Source: Rathayibacter sp. SW19
GTDB lineage: Bacteria; Actinomycetota; Actinomycetes; Actinomycetales; Microbacteriaceae
Assembly: GCF_030866825.1 (NCBI RefSeq)
Contig: NZ_CP133020.1
Location: 1,488,001 to 1,552,000, forward strand
Length of the DNA stretch: 64,000 nucleotides
Direction: 5' to 3'
The notes under the pieces were generated by a model. That model had not been told where the DNA came from. It worked only from the letters and a program-made list of their open reading frames with translations, and searched no databases. Shown here piece after piece: positions 25,402-33,564 of the stretch (position 1 is the first letter of the stretch; every line of letters begins with the position of its first letter). Position numbers and translations under genes: made by a program.

Positions 25402-25498
25402 GCATGCTTGACCGAACGTGCAAACGTGCTCACGATCTATTCAGTCAGAGAAATCGCTGCGATGCAAGCGGCGAAGCACACGAGAGCGGAGCATAACG

Positions 25499-27292
25499 AT
25501 GCGGGGCCATCAGGAACCGGCGGATGCGGACGAGAGCGGCTCGCGCGCACGTTCGATGGATGCACTACGGTCGCGACCGCGAGCAGAGGTCCTGATCGTG
25601 GGCGGGGGCATCAACGGGATCGCCACGTTTCGCGATCTCGCCCTGCAGGGCGTTGACGTGGTGCTCGTCGAGCGCAGCGACTGGTGCTCGGGCGCATCCG
25701 CAGCGTCGTCGCACATGATTCACGGCGGCATCCGATATCTGGAGAACGGCGAGTTCCGGCTCGTGAAGGAATCCGTGCAGGAGCGCAACGGACTTCTTGC
25801 GACGGCGCCGCACTACGTCAAACCACTGAAGACAACGGTGCCGATCTTCTCGACATTCGCAGGGCTGCTGGCTGCCCCGCTGCGCTTCATCACCCACGCC
25901 TCCGGCAAACCGAGTGAACGCGGCGCCGCCCTGATCAAGACCGGCCTGGTGCTCTACGACTCCTTCTCGCGCGACGGCGGTCGCTTGCCCCGACACGCTT
26001 TCCGCGGCAAGCGGCGCTCGCTGACGGAATTGCCACAGCTCAACCCCGCCGTGAAATACACGGCGACCTACTTCGATGCTTCAGTGCACGATCCGGAACG
26101 GCTGGCGCTGGACGTGCTGCAGGACGGGCTGGACGCCGCGGGCAGCGCCGGCAGCGCGGGCAGCGCACGCGCCGCCAACTATGTCGAGGCGATCGGCCTG
26201 GACGGCGACGGTGTGCAGCTGCGCGATGCACTCACCGGCGAGACTTTCCGCGTCACCGCAGAAGTCGTCATCAACGCGAGCGGCCCGTGGACCGATCTGA
26301 CCAACGGCGCATTCGGCGCCGAGACGGCGTTCATGGGCGGCACGAAAGGTTCGCACATCGTTCTGGACAACCCCGAGCTGCTTGCAGCGTGCAACGGCCG
26401 CGAGCTGTTCTTCGAACACAGCGACGGGCGCATCGTGCTGATCTACCCGCTGAACGGCCGCGTGCTCGTCGGCACCACGGATCTCGAGGCAGATGTGCAG
26501 GCTCCCGCAGTGTGCACAGAAGCCGAAGTCGACTATTTCTTCGAACTCATCCGCCACGTGTTCCCAACGGTGAGTGTGAAACGCGAGGATATCGTGTTCC
26601 GGTTCGCCGGCATCCGCCCGCTGCCGAAGCATGACGACACGCAGCCGGGTTTCGTTTCCCGCGACTATCGCATCGAGCGCGACACCGCGCCGGCAGCCCC
26701 TGGCGTGACGGTGCTGAGTCTGGTCGGCGGAAAATGGACGACGTTCCGAGCGCTCGCGGAACGGCTCGGCGACGAAGCGCTCGAACTGCTCGGGCGCACT
26801 CGGGGGCGCAGCACGGCCGGGTTGCCGATCGGCGGCGGCGTCGGATTTCCTACAACGGATGCCGCGCACGCGGTATGGATCGCAGCTCACGCCGACGAGA
26901 TCGGCCGTGAGCGGGCCGAGCAGTTGCTCGCCCGGTATGGTACGAAGGCGGCCGCGGTGATCGAGGCATCCGTCGGATGGGACGGCGGGATGCTGCCGGA
27001 CGCGCCGTTGACGCACGCGCCCGATTTCGGCGTGCGCGAGGTCGGGCACATCGTGCGCGCGGAGCACGTCGTGCACCTGACCGATCTGGTGCTGCGGAGA
27101 ACGAACCTGGCCTTCACGGGGCGGGTTACACGGGCGCTGCTCGAGGAGCTCGCATCCGTCGCCGGTGGTGTGCTCGGCTGGAACGAAGCGATACGCGAGG
27201 TGGAGATCGAGACAACGACGTTGCTGCTGGCCGAGCGACACGGTGTGCACCTATACGTTGCACGGCCAACCGCCACAGCTTCTATAGGGTGA
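25499..27292 (+). CDS. glpD: Glycerol-3-phosphate dehydrogenase (FAD)
   Basis: The 597-residue flavoprotein oxidises glycerol 3-phosphate to dihydroxyacetone phosphate and passes electrons to quinone at the membrane. The dinucleotide fold is VLIVGGGINGIATFRDLA, followed by HMIHGGIRYLENGEFRLVKE and a C-terminal DAO domain. Residues near 210 contain a small GSAGSAGSA repeat (9-bp units) in a surface region. ATG 25499 has GGAG upstream. glpK follows after 48 bp and glpF is absent from the window, so glycerol entry must depend on another locus or diffusion. Confidence 0.95.
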   Translation: MRGHQEPADADESGSRARSMDALRSRPRAEVLIVGGGINGIATFRDLALQGVDVVLVERSDWCSGASAASSHMIHGGIRYLENGEFRLVKESVQERNGLLATAPHYVKPLKTTVPIFSTFAGLLAAPLRFITHASGKPSERGAALIKTGLVLYDSFSRDGGRLPRHAFRGKRRSLTELPQLNPAVKYTATYFDASVHDPERLALDVLQDGLDAAGSAGSAGSARAANYVEAIGLDGDGVQLRDALTGETFRVTAEVVINASGPWTDLTNGAFGAETAFMGGTKGSHIVLDNPELLAACNGRELFFEHSDGRIVLIYPLNGRVLVGTTDLEADVQAPAVCTEAEVDYFFELIRHVFPTVSVKREDIVFRFAGIRPLPKHDDTQPGFVSRDYRIERDTAPAAPGVTVLSLVGGKWTTFRALAERLGDEALELLGRTRGRSTAGLPIGGGVGFPTTDAAHAVWIAAHADEIGRERAEQLLARYGTKAAAVIEASVGWDGGMLPDAPLTHAPDFGVREVGHIVRAEHVVHLTDLVLRRTNLAFTGRVTRALLEELASVAGGVLGWNEAIREVEIETTTLLLAERHGVHLYVARPTATASIG

Positions 27293-27303
27293 GCACATGA
27301 CCA

Positions 27304-27330
27304 GGCCATCGAAGGCCCGGCCATCGAAGG
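27304..27330 (+). repeat. Duplicated ribosome-binding region before glpK
   Basis: GGCCATCGAAGG occurs at 27304 and again at 27319, a 15-bp tandem duplication whose second copy runs into AAGGAG, the glpK ribosome-binding site. Confidence 0.75.
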
Positions 27331-27340
27331 AGCTGTCCAA

Positions 27341-28855
27341 GTGAGTAACTACGTTCTCGCGATCGACCAGGGCACCACGAGCACGCGTGCGATCGTGTTC
27401 GATCGTGCCGGGTCCATTGTCGCGACCGGGCAACTGGAACATCAGCAGATCTTTCCACGCGCGGGCTGGGTGGAGCACGATCCGCTCGAGATCTGGAAGA
27501 ACACGCGCGAGGTCATCGGTCGCGCCCTCGGCAAAGCGAACCTCACGCGGCACGATATTGCAGCAGTCGGCATCACCAACCAGCGCGAGACCACCGTGGT
27601 ATGGGACAAGAACACCGGCAAACCGGTGTGCAACGCGATCGTCTGGCAGGACACGCGCACGCAGGCGATCGTCGACCGGCTCGCGGCCGACGGCGGTGTC
27701 GATCGCTTTCGCGAGGTCGTCGGGTTGCCGTTGAGCACGTACTTTGCGGGTACGAAGATCGCCTGGATTCTGGAGAACGTCGACGGTGCGCGTGCTCGTG
27801 CGGAGGCGGGTGACCTGTTGTTCGGCACGACGGACACCTGGGTGCTCTGGAATCTGACCGGCGGGCCCGATGGTGGGGTGCACGCCACGGATGTGACGAA
27901 CGCGTCTCGCACGATGTTCCTCGACTTGCGCACACTGGCCTGGCGGCAGGACATCCTCGACGTTTTCGATGTGCCTGCGTCGATGCTGCCAGAGGTGCGG
28001 TCATCGTCCGAAATTTACGGGATTGCCGAGAGCTCGAGCCTGCTGCGCGAAACGCCCATTGCGGGCATCCTGGGAGACCAGCAGGCGGCCACGTTCGGGC
28101 AGGCGGCGTTCGACGCCGGCGGGGCGAAGAACACCTATGGCACGGGCAACTTTCTCATCGTCAACACAGGGGAGCAGATCGTGCACTCGCCGCGCGGACT
28201 GCTGACGACCGTCGCCTATCGGCTGGGCGATGACGCACCCCGCTACGCGCTCGAGGGCTCGATTGCCGTGACCGGTTCACTCATCCAGTGGATGCGTGAC
28301 AACCTCGGCCTGATCTCGCACGCGAGCGAGATTGAAAAACTCGCGGCCAGCGTCGATGACAACGGGGGAGCGTATTTCGTGCCGGCGTTTTCGGGGTTGT
28401 TCGCCCCGTACTGGCGACCGGATGCCCGTGGCGCACTCCTCGGTCTGACCCGCTTCGTGAATCGAGGGCACATCGCCCGGGCGGCACTCGAGTCGATCGC
28501 GTATCAGACCCGCGACGTTCTGGACGCGGCCAACGCGGACGCGGCCGTCCCGCTGACGGAGTTACGCGTGGACGGCGGGGCGACATCCAATGATCTGTTG
28601 CTGCAATTTCAGGCGGACATCCTGGGTATTCCGGTCGTGCGGCCGGTGGTGGCCGAGACGACGGCGCTCGGCGCTGCGTACGCGGCGGGCCTTGCGGTCG
28701 GCTTCTGGAGCGGACTCGACGAGTTGCGCGCGAATTGGCGCGAGGGCAAGCGCTGGGAGCCGACGATGGCAGTGGAGGAGCGCGATCGGCTGTATCGCGG
28801 CTGGCAGAAGGCGGTCACGAAGACATACGGCTGGGTCGACGCCGACGTGAAGTAA
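27341..28855 (+). CDS. glpK: Glycerol kinase
   Basis: The 504-residue FGGY-family kinase phosphorylates glycerol with ATP to glycerol 3-phosphate, the substrate of the upstream GlpD. The N-terminal ATP-binding segment is LAIDQGTTSTRAIVFD, the glycerol site residues are in GITNQRETTVVWDK, and the FGGY signature-like GNFLIVNTGEQ and GGATSNDLLLQFQAD follow. GTG 27341 lies behind AAGGAG. Length and motifs are intact. Confidence 0.97.
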   Translation: MSNYVLAIDQGTTSTRAIVFDRAGSIVATGQLEHQQIFPRAGWVEHDPLEIWKNTREVIGRALGKANLTRHDIAAVGITNQRETTVVWDKNTGKPVCNAIVWQDTRTQAIVDRLAADGGVDRFREVVGLPLSTYFAGTKIAWILENVDGARARAEAGDLLFGTTDTWVLWNLTGGPDGGVHATDVTNASRTMFLDLRTLAWRQDILDVFDVPASMLPEVRSSSEIYGIAESSSLLRETPIAGILGDQQAATFGQAAFDAGGAKNTYGTGNFLIVNTGEQIVHSPRGLLTTVAYRLGDDAPRYALEGSIAVTGSLIQWMRDNLGLISHASEIEKLAASVDDNGGAYFVPAFSGLFAPYWRPDARGALLGLTRFVNRGHIARAALESIAYQTRDVLDAANADAAVPLTELRVDGGATSNDLLLQFQADILGIPVVRPVVAETTALGAAYAAGLAVGFWSGLDELRANWREGKRWEPTMAVEERDRLYRGWQKAVTKTYGWVDADVK

Positions 28856-28871
28856 CAACGAAGGATGCTGG

Positions 28872-29111
28872 ATGGCTCTCCCCGAAATCCTCGCCCGACC
28901 ACCGACGCTGCCGCTCGTGTGCGCGCCGATGTTCATCGCGTCAGGGTCGGAGCTTGTGACTGCGCAGTGCCAATCCGGGGTGATCGGCGCCATCCACACT
29001 TCATTGTCGGCGCGAGAGCTGATCGCGCGCTTTGCCGAACAATACGATCAGGCGGCTTCGGCGTTGGAGCAGCAGACCGCCACAGCACGCGCACGACGAG
29101 CGCATGAGTGA
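28872..29111 (+). pseudogene. Truncated nitronate monooxygenase remnant
   Basis: The 79-residue frame begins MALPEILARPPTLPLVCAPM and continues FIASGSELVTAQCQSGVIGA, which matches the N-terminus of nitronate monooxygenase (usually about 320-360 residues). After about residue 45 the family pattern is lost and the frame ends over the start of the enoyl-CoA hydratase gene. It probably reflects a deletion that removed most of the gene and joined its start to unrelated sequence. Whether the short peptide is made is unknown. Confidence 0.65.
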
Positions 29112-29922
29112 AAGAGCAGTGAACATGACAGAACCACAGGCATCGGCAGACGTGGTGGTTACGTTCGACGCAGCGGTCACGACGATCCGGCTCAACCGCC
29201 CAGAGAAGATGAACGGGCTGACGACCGCGGTGAAGACCCGGTTGCGAGACTCCCTGCTGGTCGCGGCGGACGACACCGCGGTGCGCGCCGTGGTCATCAC
29301 CGGCACCGGGCGCGCGTTCTGCGCGGGCCAAGACCTGGCCGAATTCGCGGCGCATCCGAGTGGTGATGAGGTCGCCGCCACGATCGCCGACTATTACAAC
29401 CCGATCGTGCGCGCGATCACCAGCATGCCGAAGCCGGTGATCGCGGCACTGAACGGCACGGCGGCAGGCGCTGGACTGTCGATCGCGCTGGCCTGTGATC
29501 TGCGCATCGCTGCGACATCCGCGAAACTCACAACGGCATTCGCTGACGTCGGTTTGGCCTGCGACACCGGCATCTCGTGGACGCTGCCGCGCATTGTAGG
29601 CCGTGCACGCGCGCTTGACCTGCTGCTGCGGCCCCGGGCAGTCGACTCGGAGGAGGCACTGCGGCTTGGACTGGTCAACGCGGTCGTGCCGGACGCGGAG
29701 TTCGCGGGCGAAGTCGCGCGCCTCGCCGCTGAGTTAGCTGCCGGGCCGACGCTGGCCTTGGGCGCGATCAAAGCAGCCGTTAACCACAGTGAATTCTCCA
29801 GTCTTGATGACGCGCTCGCGTTTGAGGCCGGCGGGATGGTGCGCACTGCGGCGTCGCTCGATCACCGCGTCGCGCTCCAAGCGTTCCCTGAAAAGCGGCG
29901 GCCGACATTCACCGGCGCCTGA
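29104..29922 (+). CDS. Enoyl-CoA hydratase/isomerase family protein
   Basis: The 272-residue crotonase-fold protein carries IRLNRPEKMNGLT, the oxyanion-hole segments ITGTGRAFCAGQDLAEF and NGTAAGAGLSIALACDLRIA, and a C-terminal PAFPEKRRPTF-like end. In PaaB/PaaG-like members this pattern occurs in acyl-CoA or phenylacetate degradation; no pathway neighbours are present. ATG 29104 overlaps the end of the upstream remnant; ATG 29125, with GAAAGAG before it, is an equally possible start. Confidence 0.9.
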   Translation: MSERAVNMTEPQASADVVVTFDAAVTTIRLNRPEKMNGLTTAVKTRLRDSLLVAADDTAVRAVVITGTGRAFCAGQDLAEFAAHPSGDEVAATIADYYNPIVRAITSMPKPVIAALNGTAAGAGLSIALACDLRIAATSAKLTTAFADVGLACDTGISWTLPRIVGRARALDLLLRPRAVDSEEALRLGLVNAVVPDAEFAGEVARLAAELAAGPTLALGAIKAAVNHSEFSSLDDALAFEAGGMVRTAASLDHRVALQAFPEKRRPTFTGA

Positions 29923-29930
29923 GCGCTCCG

Positions 29931-30034
29931 GTGGTCGAGTAGCGTCGCGAGGGACGAGCGCCGCGTATCGAGACCCGTCACCGTACGGCGGAAGGCACTT
30001 GGTCTTGGCGCCTGCTCGCGGGCTACTCAACCAC
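29931..30034. repeat. Dispersed palindromic repeat, convergent junction ech/HAD
   Basis: A forward copy (GGTCGAGTAG ... TATCGAGACC) and a reverse right part (GCTCGCGGGCTACTCAACC) face each other in the 123-bp gap between two convergent genes. Folding of the two halves gives a long stem, fitting a bidirectional terminator. Confidence 0.85.
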
Positions 30035-30045
30035 CGGCGATGCCT

Positions 30046-30882
30046 TCAGCGCCGGTCGAACGCGGCGGGCAAGGCATCCAGCGAGGTGACACGGATGACT
30101 CCGGCGGCCGCCGCCGCTGCGTCTGCGGTTGCTGACGCCACCGTTGCGCCGACGCGATCGAGCCAGACGCCGGTGAGGCCGGCGCGTGCTGCACCGATCG
30201 CATCCGTCGCCAGCCGGTCGCCGACATACGCGGCGTCGGCCGGTTCGACGCCGAACAGAGCGCAGGCGTGCTGGAAGATCCGCGCATCCGGTTTTGCAAT
30301 GCCGAACGCACCCGAGGTGACAATGTGTTCGAAGCGAGGCGTCAGCCCGACCCGCTCGATCTTGCGCAACTGGTAGTCGAGATCGCCGTTCGTGATCAAA
30401 CCGATCCGGATGCCGCGCGCGGCCATGCGGTCCAGGCACGGCAGCGCGTCCTCCTGCAGCCGCCAATTGTCGATGTAATGAGTGAAGAACTCGGTGTACC
30501 AGGCGGATGCGGCAGCGTCGTCGAGCACCACCTCGTGTCGCGCGGCAAAGTCGCGCGCACGCGCGATTCGCTGGCCTTCGTAATCGAGGTCACCAGCAAG
30601 ATACGAGTGGTAGTGCCGTTCTTCAAGCTCGGTCCAGAAGGCGATCTCGGCCTCCGGCTCGCCTCCCGTGTATGGGCCGCCGAGCACTCGCGAGTACTCA
30701 AGAATGCCGGCATCCATGGCCCCTCGATGGGCGAACAGAGTGTCGTCGAGGTCGAACAGAACGAGTTGCGGCCCCGTGACATTTAACCTCGGGTCATTTG
30801 ACCTTGGTGCCTTCGAACTCGGGGCCCTTGAACTCGGGGCGTTCGAAAACGACGGAGAATCTCGCGGCACGCCGCTGGTCAT
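30046..30882 (-). CDS. HAD family hydrolase with repeat-derived N-terminus
   Basis: From ATG 30882 the protein has 278 residues. The HAD core starts near residue 38 with LVLFDLDDTLFAHRG (nucleophile and acid aspartates), then LITNGDLDYQLRKIE, KPDARIFQHA and AYVGDRLATDAIGA, a YjjG-like phosphatase pattern. The first 35 residues (SRAPSSKAPRSNDPR-type) are encoded by a 15-bp tandem repeat, and the start codon itself lies inside the 78-bp palindromic element. No start codon exists closer to the core. Substrate unknown. Confidence 0.88.
   Translation of the reverse strand: MTSGVPRDSPSFSNAPSSRAPSSKAPRSNDPRLNVTGPQLVLFDLDDTLFAHRGAMDAGILEYSRVLGGPYTGGEPEAEIAFWTELEERHYHSYLAGDLDYEGQRIARARDFAARHEVVLDDAAASAWYTEFFTHYIDNWRLQEDALPCLDRMAARGIRIGLITNGDLDYQLRKIERVGLTPRFEHIVTSGAFGIAKPDARIFQHACALFGVEPADAAYVGDRLATDAIGAARAGLTGVWLDRVGATVASATADAAAAAAGVIRVTSLDALPAAFDRR
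30786..30845 (-). repeat. 15-bp tandem repeat in the HAD gene 5' end
   Basis: Four 15-bp units: ACCTCGGGTCATTTG, ACCTTGGTGCCTTCG, AACTCGGGGCCCTTG and AACTCGGGGCGTTCG. The array directly abuts the palindromic element at 30846. Confidence 0.9.
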
Positions 30883-30923
30883 TGCACACCTGCCTGCGTG
30901 TCGCCGAAAATGTCCGTCGTTTT
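30846..30923. repeat. 78-bp palindromic element, copy A
   Basis: Outer arms AAAACGACGGAGAAT (30846-30860) and AATGTCCGTCGTTTT (30909-30923) are inverted, with inner arms GGCACGC (30866-30872) and GCGTGTC (30896-30902). The second copy at 59575-59652 has the same outer arms and exactly the same 58-bp spacing between the AAAACGACGG cores. Confidence 0.85.
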
Positions 30924-30952
30924 GCAAGCGCCCCTCTGACGGCGGGTGGTCA

Positions 30953-31570
30953 TCACGACGTGACCAGTGTGTCGGGCGGCCAACCCGTCGCTCGCGTGCG
31001 GTCATCGGTGGAGAGCAGCCCTGCACTCCATGCGTCAACGCGCGTGCCGCGCTGCACTCCGCCCAGGCGTTTGACTCCTTCGAACTGGAAGCCGGCGCGC
31101 CGCGCGACCGTCGCAGACGCAGCATTTCCGGCGATCGCATGCCATTGGATTCGTCTCAGCCCGAGTCCGGCAGTCTCTGCGCCACTGTCGCCATCGTTCG
31201 CGGCCGGTGCGAACCCGAAGTCGCAGACCAGTTGCACGGCCTCACCCATGATTCCCTTACCACGTGCGGAGGGTCGGAGCCAGAAACCCAGCTCCCCGCC
31301 GCCGTGCGCGATTCCGTGAAGGCCGATCATTCCGACGAGCGCTTGCCGTGCATCCGTGCGGATGCCCCAGATCGCGCCGGTGCCCATTCGCCAGCCGGGC
31401 TCGACCACTCCGCGCACGAACTGTTCGGCGTCTTCGCGCGAATACGGCGACGGCACCGTGGTCCAGCGCTGCACATCAGCGTCTTGGCAACACTGCGTGA
31501 TCGTGTCAATGTCGGCGACGCCCGGTGCTCTCAGTTCGAGTCGTGCTGAGGAGAGCACGATCGGTTTCAT
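30953..31570 (-). CDS. GNAT family N-acetyltransferase (RimJ/RimL-like)
   Basis: The 205-residue protein has a GNAT fold of the RimJ/RimL subgroup: SSARLELRAPGVADIDTI at the N-terminus, the acetyl-CoA loop LRPSARGKGIMGEA, and the IAGNAASATVARRAGFQFEG segment. Such enzymes acetylate protein N-termini or small amines; the substrate is unknown. It follows trpS by 12 bp and has GAGGAT nine bases before its ATG, so it is probably in the same transcript. Confidence 0.9.
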   Translation of the reverse strand: MKPIVLSSARLELRAPGVADIDTITQCCQDADVQRWTTVPSPYSREDAEQFVRGVVEPGWRMGTGAIWGIRTDARQALVGMIGLHGIAHGGGELGFWLRPSARGKGIMGEAVQLVCDFGFAPAANDGDSGAETAGLGLRRIQWHAIAGNAASATVARRAGFQFEGVKRLGGVQRGTRVDAWSAGLLSTDDRTRATGWPPDTLVTS

Positions 31571-31582
31571 GTGTCGCGATCC

Positions 31583-32590
31583 TCAGGCGCGGCCCAGCAG
31601 GCCGACGCGGTCGTAAACGGTCGCGAGCGTCTTCTCGGCCACCGCGGATGCGCGCGCCGCGTTGGCCCCGAGCAGGCGATCCAGCTCCGCCGGGTCAGCC
31701 AGCAACTCAAGCGCGCGGGCGCGCACCGGCTCGAATTCGCCGACAACGACATCGGCAAGGTCCTTCTTGAAGTCGCCGTAACCTTTGCTGGCGTACTCGT
31801 CTTCGAGGGTCGCGATCGTGCGACCGGTCAATGCCGAGTAAATCGTGAGCAGGTTGGCGACGCCGGGCTTCGCGGCGCGGTCGAACCGCACCGCGCCGTC
31901 GTTATCGGTCACCGCCCGCATGATCTTCTTGCGCGTGACGCCGGGCTCGTCGAGCAGCCAGATGATCCCGGCCTGCGAATCGGCAGATTTGGACATCTTC
32001 GACGTGGGATTCTGCAGGTCGTAGATACGTGCGGTCTCCTTCTGAATCACCGCCTCCGGTATCACGAATGTCTGGCCGAACCGCGAGTTGAAACGCTCGG
32101 CGAGGTCACGCGTGAGTTCGACGTGTTGGCGCTGGTCTTCGCCGACCGGCACCAGCTCGCTGTCGTAGAGCAGGATGTCCGCGGCCATCAGCATTGGATA
32201 GGCGAACAGTCCGACCGTGGTGCCTTCTGCACCGTAACGCGCCGACTTGTCCTTGAACTGGGTCATGCGCGATGCCTCGCCGAACCCGGTGATCGTGTTG
32301 AGGATCCAGGCGAGTTGCGCGTGCGCGGGCACCTGTGACTGCACGTACAGCGTCGACGCCGACGGGTCGATGCCGGCGGCGATGTACTGCGCAGCCGTGC
32401 GCCGAGTGTGGGCTGCGAGCTCGTTCGGGTCTTGCGGAACCGTGATGGCGTGCAGGTCGACCACGCAGAAGAACGCCTCGTTCTCCTGCTGCAACTGCCT
32501 CCACTGCAGCAGAGCGCCGATGTAGTTGCCCAGATGAAGCGAATCCGAGGATGGTTGAATGCCCGAATAGAGCCGGGGTTTGTCAGTCAT
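31583..32590 (-). CDS. trpS: Tryptophanyl-tRNA synthetase
   Basis: The 335-residue class I synthetase charges tRNA-Trp. The HIGH-type motif is HLGNY at residues 19-23 and KMSKS is at about 198-202; length is standard for bacterial TrpRS. ATG 32590 has AAGGA six bases upstream. It follows xth across a 130-bp gap containing dispersed repeats and no T-box-like leader, so it may have its own promoter there. Confidence 0.97.
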   Translation of the reverse strand: MTDKPRLYSGIQPSSDSLHLGNYIGALLQWRQLQQENEAFFCVVDLHAITVPQDPNELAAHTRRTAAQYIAAGIDPSASTLYVQSQVPAHAQLAWILNTITGFGEASRMTQFKDKSARYGAEGTTVGLFAYPMLMAADILLYDSELVPVGEDQRQHVELTRDLAERFNSRFGQTFVIPEAVIQKETARIYDLQNPTSKMSKSADSQAGIIWLLDEPGVTRKKIMRAVTDNDGAVRFDRAAKPGVANLLTIYSALTGRTIATLEDEYASKGYGDFKKDLADVVVGEFEPVRARALELLADPAELDRLLGANAARASAVAEKTLATVYDRVGLLGRA

Positions 32591-32628
32591 GAGTTGTCCT
32601 TAGAAAAAGTTTGTGATTCCCCGATTGG

Positions 32629-32704
32629 TCGAGTAGCCCGCGACGAAGGAGCAGCTCCCGTTGGTCGAGTAGCCCGCGACGAAGGAGCAGGCGTATCGAG
32701 ACCC
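32629..32704 (-). repeat. Dispersed repeat, tandem left halves between xth and trpS
   Basis: Two left halves TTGGTCGAGTAGCCCGCGAC followed by GAAGGAGCAG are repeated about 37 bp apart, and only the second is completed by GGCGTATCGAGACC. This is the only purely intergenic copy located between genes on the same strand. Confidence 0.85.
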
Positions 32705-32719
32705 GCGTGCATCGCTGCC

Positions 32720-33562
32720 CTACAACGCGTAATCGACGACGACAGGTGTGTGATCGGACCATCGCTGGTCATAGGCGGCCGCGCGGTCGACCGTATAGTC
32801 CACAACCTGTGTTGCGAGGGCGGGGGTGGCTGCCTGATAGTCGATGCGCCAGCCGGTGTCGTTGTCGAACGCCTGACCGCGCCAGGACCACCAGGTATAA
32901 GGCCCGTCGGTCTCGCCTGCCCACTTGCGGCCGATGTCGATCCAGCCGAGGCCGGCGCCCGCGTTGTAGGCAGGGTCGTCCTCCGCACCGAAGAACCGAT
33001 CGAAGTACGCGCGCTCTTCCGGCAGGAAGCCGGCGCGCTTGACGTTGCCCTTCCAGTTCTTGATGTCCAGAGTGCGGTGGCCGACGTTCAGGTCGCCCAT
33101 GATGACAGACAGCGGATTGGATGCCGCGAGCGCGGGCATCCGCTCGATCATGGCGTCCAGAAACTTGTACTTCTCCACCTGCTTCGGCGTGTCTGCCTCG
33201 CCGGAGTGCACGTACGTGCTGACGACCGTGACGGGCCTGCCGTTCACCTCATAGTCCGCCTCGAGCCAGCGGCCCGAGCTGTCGAAGTCGGCAGCACCCA
33301 GTTCGACCCGGTGAGCGGATGCCGCTCTTCGGCTGACCAGCGCAACCCCGGCCCTGCCTTTTGCCGTCGCGGGGTCATGCAGGATGTGCCAGCCGTCTCC
33401 GAACAGGCCCTCAAGATCTTCGGTCGACGCGCGGACCTCCTGCAACGCGATGATGTCGACATCGCGGCTGTTCACCCAGCTCTCCATGCCCCTGCGGAAG
33501 GCGGCGCGGATGCCGTTGACGTTGACGCTGGCGATGCGGAGCGGTTTGTGGGAAGAGGCCAT
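32720..33562 (-). CDS. xth: Exodeoxyribonuclease III
   Basis: The 280-residue endonuclease/exonuclease/phosphatase-fold enzyme cuts at abasic sites and removes 3' blocks in base-excision repair. Catalytic regions are ASVNVNGIRAA, IIALQEVRA with the metal-binding Glu, VIMGDLNVGH with Asp/Asn, and the C-terminal WSDHTPVVVDY with Asp-His. TAAACT lies six bases before the ATG within the end of the upstream gene, so a leaderless internal promoter is likely in addition to read-through. Confidence 0.95.
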   Translation of the reverse strand: MASSHKPLRIASVNVNGIRAAFRRGMESWVNSRDVDIIALQEVRASTEDLEGLFGDGWHILHDPATAKGRAGVALVSRRAASAHRVELGAADFDSSGRWLEADYEVNGRPVTVVSTYVHSGEADTPKQVEKYKFLDAMIERMPALAASNPLSVIMGDLNVGHRTLDIKNWKGNVKRAGFLPEERAYFDRFFGAEDDPAYNAGAGLGWIDIGRKWAGETDGPYTWWSWRGQAFDNDTGWRIDYQAATPALATQVVDYTVDRAAAYDQRWSDHTPVVVDYAL

Positions 33563-33564
33563 TC

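Noticed and set aside
32591..32719. T-box leader upstream of trpS
   Set aside because: The gap holds dispersed repeats and a ribosome-binding site; no T-box bulge sequence or specifier structure is visible.
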